This document shows, piece by piece, positions 47,409 to 59,400 of a DNA stretch of 64,000 nucleotides (position 1 is its first letter; the number at the start of each line of letters is the position of its first letter). Source of the stretch: Bilabrum cf. latius (taxonomy: Eukaryota; Bigyra: Bicosoecida; Bigyra; Bicosoecida); NCBI GenBank assembly GCA_965178125.1, contig OZ237762.1, positions 372,001-436,000 of the forward strand, written 5' to 3'. The translations under genes and the position numbers were made by a program. A model generated the notes under the pieces. The model was not told the DNA's origin. It did no database searches and saw nothing but the letters and a program-made list of their open reading frames with translations.

Positions 47409-50400
47409 TTACTTCCCGTCCTCAGCCTCATCATCGACTTTCTTCAGCTTCTCGAGCCATGACTCGAGCGCCCGCATGTCTGCGCTAAGCATGGGCTCGC
47501 CGGCGTCCTCCACGCCTGCTTGGGATGCGCGCCTTCGCTCCCGCTTCAAATGCTTCTCTGCGATGACTCTAACTCGCTTCCTCAGTGTGGGGTTTATCTT
47601 CTCAGGATCCATCTTCCTGACCTTGTTCAGCAGCGTGATGACCGACTGCAAGTCGCTGCCGCTCGCAGAGTGACGCATTGACCGCTTCTTCGGCCCTGCA
47701 ACGCGTCCGCTTGCCGCTGCGGCGGATGCGCCGTCATCTGCCGAAGCCCGCCTGGAGCCCTTCTTCTTGCCGCGCTCCTTGAGCCATCTGAGGGCCTCTG
47801 CTGACGACTGCGACGAGGAGTGCCCCATGCCACGAGAGGGCGGGTCACTTGCCCGTGCCCGATCGCCATCCCGGCCACTGGGCGACGAACCAGAGCCAGA
47901 TGCAGCAGGCTATGTTGAAGCGGTGACAGCAGCACCGGCAGACTCACCAGGCTTGCTTCCGCTCGTCGGATCCTTGCCCTGGTCGTAAATTCCGAATTTA
48001 GCGAGCGCCGAGATGTCCACAAGAGGAGCATTGCTGTCCCTGCGCTTGTTTCCAGCACCCTCATCGCCTGCCTTTCCAGCATCGGGCTGGTGCTTGCTAG
48101 CAGGGCCGACACCAGCTCGCGTCTCGTCTATCCCATCCGCTGCTGGTACTCCTACAGCAGGTGCGACAGATCGCTCTTCTGAGGGGCCTCGTTCGGGGGC
48201 TTCTTCAGCCGCCGCTGCAGCCTCCTCGTCTTGCTTCGCCTTGGCCTTCGCTGCCTCCGCACGAGCTGCCCTGCCGCGAGCCACGGCCTGGATGCGAGCC
48301 GCAGCAGCTGCCTGCTCCGCCTCCTGCGCCTTGGCCTCTGCAGCCGCTGCAGTCTCGGCATCCCGCTTCGCCTGCGCTTCAGCCGCCGCTGCAGCCTCCT
48401 CGTCATGCTTCGCCTTGGCCTTCGCTGCCTCCGCACGAGCTGCCCTGCCGCGAGCCACGGCCTGGATGCGAGCCGCGGCAGCAGCCTGCTCCGCCTCCTG
48501 CGCCTTGGCCTCTGCAGCCGCTGCAGTCTCGGCATCCCGCTTCGCCTGCGCTTCAGCCGCCGCTGCAGCCTCCTCGTCTTGCTTCGCCTTGGCCTTCGCT
48601 GCCTCCGCACGAGCTGCCCTGCCACGAGCCACGGCCTGGATGCGAGCCGCAGCAGCAGCCTGCTCCGCCTCCTGCGCCTTGGCCTCTGCAGCCGCTGCAG
48701 TCTCGGCATCCCGCTTCGCCTGCGCTTCAGCCGCCGCTGCAGCCTCCTCGTCTTGCTTCGCCTTGGCCTTCGCTGCCTCCGCACGAGCTGCCCTGCCACG
48801 AGCCACGGCCTGGATGCGAGCCGCGGCAGCAGCCTGCTCCGCCTCCTGCACCTTCGCCTCTGCAGCCGCTGCAGTCTCGGCATCCCGCTTCGCCTGCGCT
48901 TCAGCCGCCGCTGCAGCCTCCTCGTCATGCTTCGCCTTGGCCTTCGCTGCCTCCGCACGAGCTGCCCTGCCGCGAGCCACGGCCTGGATGCGAGCTGCAG
49001 CAGCTGCCTGCTCCGCCTCCTGCGCCTTGGCCTCTGCAGCCGCTGCAGTCTCGGCATCCCGCTTCGCCTGCGCTTCAGCCGCCGCTGCAGCCTCCTCGTC
49101 ATGCTTCGCCTTGGCCTTCGCTGCTTCCGCACGAGCTGCCCTGCCACGAGCCACGGCCTGGATGCGAGCCGCGGCCTAATCTGCCTTAGCTTGTGCATCA
49201 TCGTCCAGCCCTGCATCATTCCGACCATGGCTCCTTTCAAACTGGCCTGCACCATTCCGCTCTTTCACCTTGCCCCCCTGCACCATTCCTTCCAGCGTGC
49301 GAAGCGCCGTGGAATCATCTTCCCCTACCATGGGCCGAGGTCCATCCGTGCCTGCAGACGCACTCTCGCGAGAGCGCTGGCTGCTGCGCCGAATTGCGGC
49401 AGCTGGCACTACCCAGCCCACATTAGGGACAAAGACGGACCCAGCAGGCATACCTGCAGGGGGTAGCGGTCCACTCGAAGAAGCAACACTGCTTACTGGC
49501 ATGCCGCCAGAACGAGCAGGGTCGTGAGTCCTCATTGGCGATTGCGGAATACCACCGTCTATTGGCGGATCCACGGCCTCGGTAGGGTGGCCATGGCTTG
49601 CAGCCTGCATTGCCTTGCGGTGCGCGATAGCAGCGATCGTGTGCTCCACCCTGGCCCTCTGCCTCCTGCCCAGCTGCTCTGACTGGCTGCCACTCGTCCC
49701 ACCGGCGCTCATAAACGTGTCTCTTCCCATCTTCTCTATCCTCTTATTGCGACGAATGGCCGCGGACTGCTTCTTGCGGCGACGGGGTGGTGGTTTGATG
49801 GCGCTGTGCATAGGCTGATACTCGCCGCCTTGCGACACTATTACCACGGCCCCGTCAGCGCCTGCCATGGGTGGTGCTCGCGGCGATGGGGCCCGAGCTT
49901 GCGCAGACTCCCGATTGCCACGTGCCTTGCCCGACGCTCGCAACTTGCGGCCTGGCGTCCCGGTCGGTCGCTTCCCAGCAGGCATGCGCGGAGAGGCAGC
50001 GGGCACAGCGATCATCCTGGAGGGTGCTAGCCGAGAGGGGCCCAGGCGAGCTGCCCTGATCTGGGCACGTCGGCCTCTGGGCGGGCCGGACGGAATGACG
50101 GTGGCAGGTGGACGGGCGGGAGGCTAGGGCTCGATGACCCTGGCACTCTGAGGCCCGTAGGCGGCAGCCACCTAAATCTTCTTCGATCGGCTACTAAATG
50201 GTCCGCGAGAGAGCGCAGTAGAGGCAGCGGGGCCCCCGCGTCGCAGGTCCAGCACGGGGACGGCCGGAGAATGGCCGTACTAAAGTTGCTGCTACTGGGG
50301 CTGCTGTTTGCGCCCTTCAGCTTGTCCGCCGCCGATCACCATGCCCTCGCCCACGGAACCGCTAGATAGCGACTGCGCCACCGCCCCTGGGTGCACCCCC

Positions 50401-53400
50401 TGATGAGCCCCAGTGGCGCTGTGCTGCTCCCCAGTGCCTCGCTCGTCCACCGACAGGGGTACCAGATCGCCATCATCCGCTCGAGCCGCCTCCATTCCCG
50501 CTTCGATCTCGTCTTGCCTCGGGGTTGCGCTGCCACCAGCCGGCCTGCCAAACGGCACTCCCCGCCGAGCTGCCTCCATGCGCGCACCCTGGCCCTTCGA
50601 TGGACTAGACTGCCGGACTGGCTGCAGCAGCCGACTGCCTGCACCAGATGATGATGCAGTGCTGCTCTCCTGTCTGGACCCGCCCCTGCCTTGCCTCGGT
50701 GCACGTGATCGGCCATGCGACGTGACCGATCGGCCCGAAGAGCCAGCTGCAGCGTGCTGCTGACCATCACTCCCGCCGGCAGTGCGGGCCCTGCGGCCGC
50801 TCCTACCGGCCTCCACGGCAGCCTCGATTTGTTCTCTGGTGGGAGGCCTCCCCTTGGGTGAACGGCGACCAGTGCTGCTGGCTACAGGATCAAACCGCAG
50901 GCTTCGGGAAACGTAGGGCAGGCTACTCTGATCGATTGAGGGGTATCCACGCGGGTTCTTGTTGTCTATGGGGGGATGCGGTGCCTCGTAGTGGTCGCCC
51001 GTGACGATAACGGCAGTGGTGCCATCCATTCCAGCGGTAGTCTCACGAGCCTGCCTCCGCACATGCGATGCCATCCCACCGTGCATCGCAGCCGCATCAT
51101 CCCTGCCTGCGTTCGACCCCTGCTTACCCCTCTTCCTGGCTTCCGCCATGAGGAAGCTTCTCGGTTCGTCCGAAGCACGAGGCGATACCTTGCTTCGTGT
51201 CCTGCCTGACATGGAGGCAGGGTGTCTGCCGGAAGCTCGCTGCGTGCCACTGCCATCTTCCTTGCTGTTTCCATCGGCAAGACTATCAATCGTCGACTTC
51301 GATTCCACAAGCCCGCGGATCCCGCCCCCAACGTTACCTCCCATCGTCTGCACCAAATGCTGTGACTTCGCCTCGGCATACCCTGCGTCTCCAGGGAACA
51401 AGCGCCGAAGCGACCCATCCGCGCCAACAACAACCACTCCCCTGTGTACGCCGGACTTCGCCCGTACCTCCTCCAGCTCCTTCTCACGCGCCTCTCGAGC
51501 CATGCGCCGAGCAGAGGAAATCCCCATCCGCTGCTGGCGAGCAGCTGCTGCAGCCCTCTCACCCTTCGCTCGCCGCGCTGCGGCAGCCCCCTCATTCGAA
51601 GTTGAGTACGGCGGCGGCCGCCTGGTGGCACGGATAGGACTCTCTGGGATGTACGCAGTGCCGCCCCACCCCCCGTCCATGCTGCGGTCGCTGGATGGAC
51701 TGCCTGCCTTGCTTTCGATGTGTCCCGTACCGCGGTACTGGGGAGTCTGTTGTCTCGTTGGGATGGCCTCCAGATCCATGCCATGGAGCTCTGCAAGCGC
51801 ACCATCGATGATCCTGGGCGAGCCCGCGCGGTACTGTGGCGGATGCTGCTGCTGCTGCTGCTGCTGATGCTGGAGGACAGCGTCCGGAGTGGTTGGGAGA
51901 GCGTTGCGCTCGGCACCTTCAGCGCTCCGATTCTCTTCCGCGTCCTCACCGTCCTCCTTGCCCTCTCCTTGCCCTGCGCTGCGGCTGTCTGAACCGCCAC
52001 GGAATGGCGTCACCGTGATGGTCGGGCGATCAGTGTCATCACCTCCTTTGCCACTGTTGTCCGAGCCGGCATCCGAGCTATCCGACTGGTTGCCAAAGAA
52101 TCCTTTCTCGTCTTGCTCCCCATCCTCCGATCCAACAGATGGTGATCGCGCAAGCACTACTTCGTGGATGCTGGCCCGGAGCCCGCGTCGCCTTGACACG
52201 TTGTCGCGCGTGCGAGAGATGCACCATCGCACAGCCTGCTACGCACCCCAGTCCATGCCATCGCCCACTGCTAGCGGCGAAATCAGCTCTGTTGCCTCAA
52301 ACATGACCGTTCCGCGGCCGATTGAGCCTCGGCGCGCGAACGGTGCCGGTGCAAGAGGGCGAGGCCTGGGTGCCACCGCACCAGTTCCGATCGCCGCTGG
52401 AGGTGGACTACTGTGTTTCTTGCCCTTTGGGTCCATGCCAGTCTTTGCATTGTACAGAGCAATGGTGGAACTGGCGGCAGAGGCCCGCCTGCCGTCCGCA
52501 GCAGAAGCTCTTGCTCCCTCTTTCCCTTCACCCTGCCCCAGGCCAGCCGCCTGCTGATTTTTGCCCGCGCCTTCCGGCTGCTGCTTGCCTACCACTGTGC
52601 CTTTCGTAAGGGCGACGAGGTCGAACGGACCGCGCGACACGGTTCTCCACAAGTTGCTGTCGAGTACAAAAGGAAATGCAGAGCACTCGCCCTGCTCCTC
52701 GTCGGTGACAGCCCTACCCCCACCGCTGGATGCATCCGCGAAAGACAGATCCTCATCATCTAGAGCGGTACCTGACTGCTCGGCTTTGGCGCGCGCGACC
52801 CTGGCCCTCTCTTCTGCCAGGCCCTTGCCGCTGAGATAGTACGTGTCAGCGCCCTGGGTCTCTTCGTCAGAATCAGTGAGCGCGGCCTCATCCGCATCGG
52901 CTTCACGGCGGATCTCATCTGTGGTTTTGCGGCGCCTCGTCTTGCTTGCCAGAAGACCTCTCCTCTTTGGCGGAACGTTACGACTAGTGGCGGCAGCTCC
53001 GTGGCTGGACGCTCGAGCGAAGAAAGCCGGCGGTAGCCCGCCGTTCTCCGCGAGTGCCCTCCGAGCTGCCGCTGCCGAGGCTGTAGGGGGCAGCGTCTGT
53101 GCAGCTGCTATCGCAGCGGGACTCTATGCCCGAGCCACGCCTTCGTCAAGCGAAGCATCTCGAAGGTGCATCTGCATCAATGAAGAAGGCACTCGGCCCA
53201 ATCGCCGTGCACTCACGTAGAACGACACGGACGCGCGATACAGTGGCTTGCCCGACGCGCGCTCCTCCGGTGAAGAAAGGACTGGAGTTGCAAGAGCAGC
53301 AGATGCTACGTTAAGCGCGCTAGTCTTCACGTTGAGGCTGCTCGACGCTGCTCTTGTAGATGCGTTAGGCATCTCTGAGCTATCAGTAGCGGCTGAAAGC

Positions 53401-56400
53401 GGGTCTCCTTCTTCACCGACGGCATGCGCTACAACAAAAGAGCCTAGTCGATCGCCCAGGGCCAGCTCATACACGGACTTCTTTCGTTTGGAGCCGGCGC
53501 TTGCCTTGCCGCTTGAGGCAGCTTGCTTCCGAGCTGCTTTGTCCTCCTCTGCCTTCCGTTCGCTTGGCAGCTTGAGCTCGTCGGCAGCTCGCTCCTGGGC
53601 CCTTGTTGCCATTGCAATGAATTCGGCGGCCACAGAGGCATCCACCAGCCGGATACCGAACCTCCTGCGGCTCTCCGGCCTCGCAGGGAGCATCGGTGCC
53701 GCGTGTCTCTGCTCCCTCAATATCTCATCCCCGCTCAATCCCCCGAAAAGTACCGCGTCAGAGCCCCCGCCGCCGTCCCCATCGTCGGCCAGGACAGCCC
53801 AGCTGGACCCGGAGCCGATGGCACCGCCCTCACGCACGATCTTCTTCCATGCCCTGCCTTGTGGTGGTGAGCCTGCGCCAGTTGAGGACGCGCCCAAATC
53901 ACCGTGTCTGCTTGTTTGCAGCTCAGTCAGGTCTACCACACGAGCTTCCTCAGTAACATTTGACTCTGGTCGAGGAGTCTCTAGATCTAGGTCTGCCTGC
54001 TGCGAGCCTGCTGCAAGGAACGTCTGCAGAGAATCGACACCTAGAGCAATGCCCAGGTGCGCGGGTGGTTTCCCTGGTGTCTTGTATAGCTCCAAGTCGA
54101 GCCCGGCAGGATACTGCATGGACTGCTGTCGATCTGCAGTCCTGGCTCGCAAACGCCTGCTTGCAGAGGAGTAGTCTGCCCCGCCAGGCGACATAATGGC
54201 GTGGCTGGGTGCGTACACCGGGCCGTTGTCTGTGTGCTCTGAACCAGCATCATCGCTGTTGTCCCCAACAACTGCTGATGCGCCAGTTGCAATCACTCCA
54301 TCCGTGCCAGCACCTGCGGCTTTGCCAGTGTCCTCCGCGTTGCTCTGATGTGTCTCTTCGGATGGGAGCAGCCCAGGCGCAAACAACATGCTGGCGTGCT
54401 CGTAGCCGAGGCGCAGTGGCCTGGAAGTCAGCCTGGTGGAGGGGTGCCACAGCGCCTCGTCGGTATCCAACGGCCCAAACACTGGAACTGCATTGTCTGC
54501 TGCCGCAATCTCGTTGGCAGTTTCTCCCCTGTTCTTCATGATGGCGATGAGCGCAGTCACGGCCCCGTCGGACACGACCTTGGATCCACCCTCTCGGCCC
54601 GCAGCTGGCAGCTGAGCGGCAGAAGCTGATGCGCCTCCACCAGCACTGCCGGCTAAAGCTTTGGCGTCCGCAGTCGCCGTATCTGTGAAACCGTCGATCC
54701 CCAGATCCTTGGCCAGCTGCAGCCTCGCTGCTTGAGCTGCGGCCAATGCCTCTTTATCCATCGCCCCGCTGTCTTCTTCGTCGCTGTCGCTCTGAGCAGT
54801 CGCCTGGTCCTGGTCGATTGCCAGCTCACATAGAGAGCGCAGGCAGGCGTTCCTGAGCTGCTCACTGCACCTGGGAGAATCGCTCACTGTGATAAGGGCA
54901 GTGGCCACTCCCAGGCTAACCAGGAGGGAGCGGCTTGAGGACTCTTGCGAGAGATTGCAGAGCACTTTCGCGGCGTCTGATCTGGACGTGAACTCAAGCT
55001 GCTCTGCAGACACGCGCGCATCCTCCAGCCCGTGAATGGTTCTCAGCAAATCGTCCACGGGAGACTCGAGTGTCGCCTTGTTCTCTTCAGCAGTGGACGC
55101 ACTGGGCTTTGAAGGCTAGCCGCCCGCGTGCTGGTGGTCTTCGACCGCGGCCGGCATGACATCTCGCAGCTCAAGCAAGAACCCGGTGGCCAAACTGCCA
55201 TGAAATGCGGCACGCAGGCAAGGTAACAGCTCGGGCCGGTTGTCGACCCCCTCTGTGGCAAGCCGACCGGCCGCCTCGAGGGCGATCTGGGAGCTATTCG
55301 GCCTCCTGCTGCGGTTGCTATCGCCCCGCCCATCGCCCTAGGCTGCGCCTTGCACGTTGCTTGCAGGCTCGTCCAAGCGGTTGTCGAGGGCGAGCGCCAT
55401 TGGTACTTTAAACACCGCCAAACGTTCAGCCAGGTATGGTGCCAGGCTCGGCGGGGGCGGAGATCTGCGCATCTGCATTCCTTGCCCGCTGACCGCGCTG
55501 ATGTGGTCAGCTATGCCGCCTCCGGAAGCGCCTGCCGACTTCACATCACTGCGAGAACCATGCCCAGAAGAGAGCCCATCTGCCCGGGAGGAGTTGTGGC
55601 TGCCGAGAGCTGCAACCGGAGGTCTATCGTGCTCTCCTTCCAATCCAACGTCGTCGGTCTGGTCTGCTTCGTTGCGAGCACTATCCGAGCCCTCGTCCAT
55701 GGTCTACTAATCCTCGCTGTCGGGCTGCCCATCAGAGGCGCTACCGTCTTCTACAATAGAGCGGTGTGCAAGGTCAACGGCCGAGCTAATTTCACTGCCT
55801 CTGCCGTCAGACTGTTGCGCATCAGCACCGCCCGATGCCTGCTTCACGATGGCATCCAGAAGGGGGGCGGCCTTCTTCGTACCCAGCTCGAACCGCACCG
55901 CAGGAGACGCACTGAGAGCTCGAAGGGCGGCAGACGCGCGCATCGCGGTACGGGGCTGGAGGTGCTCAGAGGAACCAAGGACGGCTCCAAGTGCGCCCAG
56001 CACTCCTCCCCTGATCAAGTACTTGACGAGGCCCTTGTGCAGAGCAAGGGATGTTGACAGCGAGGCGGCATCGTCAGCGAGTGCTTGAAGAACGTCGGTC
56101 AGCTTGCCTGTCGCAGCCGTAGACAGGACCCCGGCATTTTGACTGGATAGAAGCGCCCTCACCGCGGCACAGCCGGTCACACAAGCTCTAGCCGCCGTGG
56201 CAAATGGCGTGAACGAGTCCTTGGGAAGCAGAGGCAAGGGCTTGCCCCGCTTGCGACGCTGCATTTTCTTGGGGAGTGCCGCGGGCAGCAACTCGAAAGA
56301 CCAGTGCCTCTTTGTGGAGCTAGCCACCTCGGCATCAATGCTGCCACCTTCGACTACTCGCGCATGCGCCGCGCCATCCTCGCCCATGGAGCCGCCTTCG

Positions 56401-59400
56401 GCGGTCTATGCGCCCGATTCGCCAGACTCGGTGCCCCCCGATGCAGCCTTGGCCGCGATGTACATATCCTTCACGGCCTCGTCGTCGTTATCAAGGGCTT
56501 TCAGGAGGTACTGCTTGCCCCTGCGGCTCGCGGCGATGTTCGTCATTGCCGCCATGGCCAGCATGGCTGCGTCACTGTCGCGCTGCAAAGCCAGCACCGC
56601 CTCCGCCTCGGGGCTATGCCTCGAGTCTTCCCCCGTGCTCCCAGAGGCAACGTGCCCCACGTCCGGCACTGTTGTGTCCACGGGATGGCGCCGGGCCAGT
56701 GCCGCCCCTGTCCGCGCAAACCGAGCCAGGATACTCGCCATGGCAGCCACTCCTCCGTCCCGCAGCAGAGGTGTTATGTCACCTTTGAAGCAGCTGGCGA
56801 AGTGCAAGGCTGTCGCTGCTGCAAGCCTGTCCTCGGGCGACGGCCTGTTGGCAGCCATTCCAAAGACTCTGACTGCACCCGCGCCCAGAATGTCCTTCCG
56901 TTGCTGCCGATCTGCTGCCCAAAGCAGGTTGACGAGGCCGAGCAGACAGAGGCGGCGAGTGGCATCGGTCTCAATGTCCGAGCATCCAAGACGGACAAAC
57001 ACGTCCACGGCACCTTCTTCGGCGACCCTCTTCCGCACGGAAGATTTCGGCGAGCAGCTCAGATTATAGAGGCCCTGGGCGATGCTGGGCCTGAGCCTGG
57101 AGGCCACGCTGTCAATATCGCGCTCTGTTGGGTTGACGGATTCGATGGAGTTGAAACCGTGTACCATCTCCTCCTCGCCCTCGCTCGCTTTGTCGAGCGC
57201 ATCAACGTCGCCATCCGGGCGTGATTCGCTTGCAGGCTCGGGGCCGGCCTTGCTGGCGTCAGATGACTCTGCTTCCGTGGTCACGCCCAGCTTCGGAGGG
57301 ACTCGCTTCCTCCTGGATGGAGGAGGGGGGACAGCGACTAGCTGCCCCGTGATCTGGCTGACCCGCCTGCGCGTCGGCCGCATCGACCCCTTGCTGTCTT
57401 TGCTATCCTTCGACGATCGACTGCCGCCTGACTTAGTGGATGCGATGGACAGCTTGCTCCCGCTGGCAGGCCGCGATGACGTTGAGGCATGCCGGCCAGC
57501 TGGCGGTGGAGGCATCTTCTGAGCGAGGGCTACCCTGCTCTGCGACGGGTGTAGCGCACCAGATGCACTCGCCTGCCTTGAGGCGCGCCTCTCCTCTGCC
57601 ATGAGGCTCATATCACAGAGCATGACAAGGGCTTCTACCGCGCCCTCGTGCACCAGTACCTCTTCGTACCCGCGCTCCCTTGAAACAGCGGCCAGCACGC
57701 CGGCCAGCAGCGCGCTCACCGCACCGTCCACCTGCTTCGCCGGCTGAGTGGTGTGGAGCGCCTTGGGCGGTTGGATGGTGTCAGAAATCCCAACGACATT
57801 GCGACGAGGAGTCTGAGGCTCCCCTTGCTGCTGCCGGATCACGCTCCGAATGGCAGTGGTCGCGTCCACCTTGAGCTGGAGCTTGCCCACTTTCACGGGC
57901 TTGCTGGCATCAATGTCCCCGAGGTGCTTCATGCCCATCTCCACGAAGCTGTTCCTCCTCTGCGTCTCCCTCTTGGCTAATTTTGCGGAGTATGCCTGCT
58001 CCTTGGGACCCTGCGTGCGGTCGAGCTGCTCCATGATTCTCTCGCTGCGAATGTGCCTAAGCCTCTGCTTCGCCTGCAAGTTGCCGTAACCCTCTTGCGT
58101 CTCCGCCTGTGGGCTGCCGGCAGCCGAATTGTGCAACGCCGGAGCAGAGGCGAGGCGATACTCAGAGCTGACAGAGCCAAGCACGCTGCCGGTGTCCCTC
58201 TCGACGTCAATGCTGGTGTCGATGCCTTGTGATCCGCCTGCGACGCCGCTGGCCTCGTGCTACTGCCTCAATACCGTGATGACAGACCGAAGTGCCCCCT
58301 CGTTCACCAGGCGTGGCTACGCTTCCTTGTCCAAAGCAAGCTTGTGGAGCGTTTCTGCGCACGCCCTCTGCACCTTGGCGTATGGGGAGAGGCACAGCTT
58401 CTGCAGCAGAAACACGATACCGTGCTCTAGGCATTCCTGTCGGCTGACTGGATCTGCCATAATGTTCTGCAGCGCTTCGATTCCCATGGCCTATGAGTCC
58501 TCATCGTGAGTCCGTACGATCGCGACGGTTAGGAGAGCTTCCACTGCGCCAGCATCCACGAGCTGCCGCTCGCTTCCCTCGATGAGCGACAGGTTGAACA
58601 TGCTGGCGATTGCCTCCTGCCTGACCTGCTCCGTCATGCTCGAGCAAAACTGCACGAGGACGGGCACTGTGGCTTCTCGTAGCATCATCTGTGCCATCAC
58701 CGGAGCCCGTGACAGTTCTCGCAGCGCTACCGCGACCCTCAGCCTGACCGGATCGCGGTCAGACCCAAAGTTAGCGAGCGCCTTGAGAGCCCTGAGCACG
58801 CCCTACCTCTGGTTGGTAACTCCAGTACCCTTCGAAGCGGCACTAGGCTGGATGTCTCCCGCTGGATACGTATCACCCTGGAACGGCCTGCCGGTCTAGC
58901 TGGCCATCTCACCCAGGCCATCCGGGCCATCCGTGGCAGCAATGGCCCCTGCAGGGGTGTGACCAATCCTAACTGCCATCGCACCCTCCACCACGTCACC
59001 ACGCTCCGCAACCGCGCTCCTGGGCCTGTCAGCCTAGCTACTTGCCCCACCGTCAGGGCCAGCCGGGGTCCTTGCATCTGCAGAGGACAGCTGGTCAATG
59101 TCAAACGAGCGCTGCAGATCTGCAGCTAGGTAGCACAGCCCAAGGGCGCACTGCTGCCTTGCTCGCACAGCCAAATGCTCCAACCGGCCCTGTTCCTTGA
59201 GCAGCGCGGGGTCCACGTCGCCCTTGACACCTTTGAGACCCGTCTCGGGCTTGCTTGTCGTGACCCTGCCACCATCTATGCTCACGGGGCCGATCCTGGC
59301 TGGCGTTGCAGACCTTGATGCGACAGATGCGGCGCTGGAACGGCGACCGCTGTGTCCGGCAAGCGCCCCGCTAGCCGTGGATCCGCGCTCTGTCTCGGCT

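Noticed and set aside
49176-49178. Using the TAG next to the first IQ repeat to deduce its amino acid from the other repeats
   Set aside because: The sequence before the first unit diverges from the repeat consensus, so no residue can be assigned.
48013-49466. Three overlapping long plus-strand ORFs (about 340-410 codons)
   Set aside because: Mirror images of the IQ repeat array in a GC-rich, stop-poor sequence; the minus frame carries the IQ motifs.
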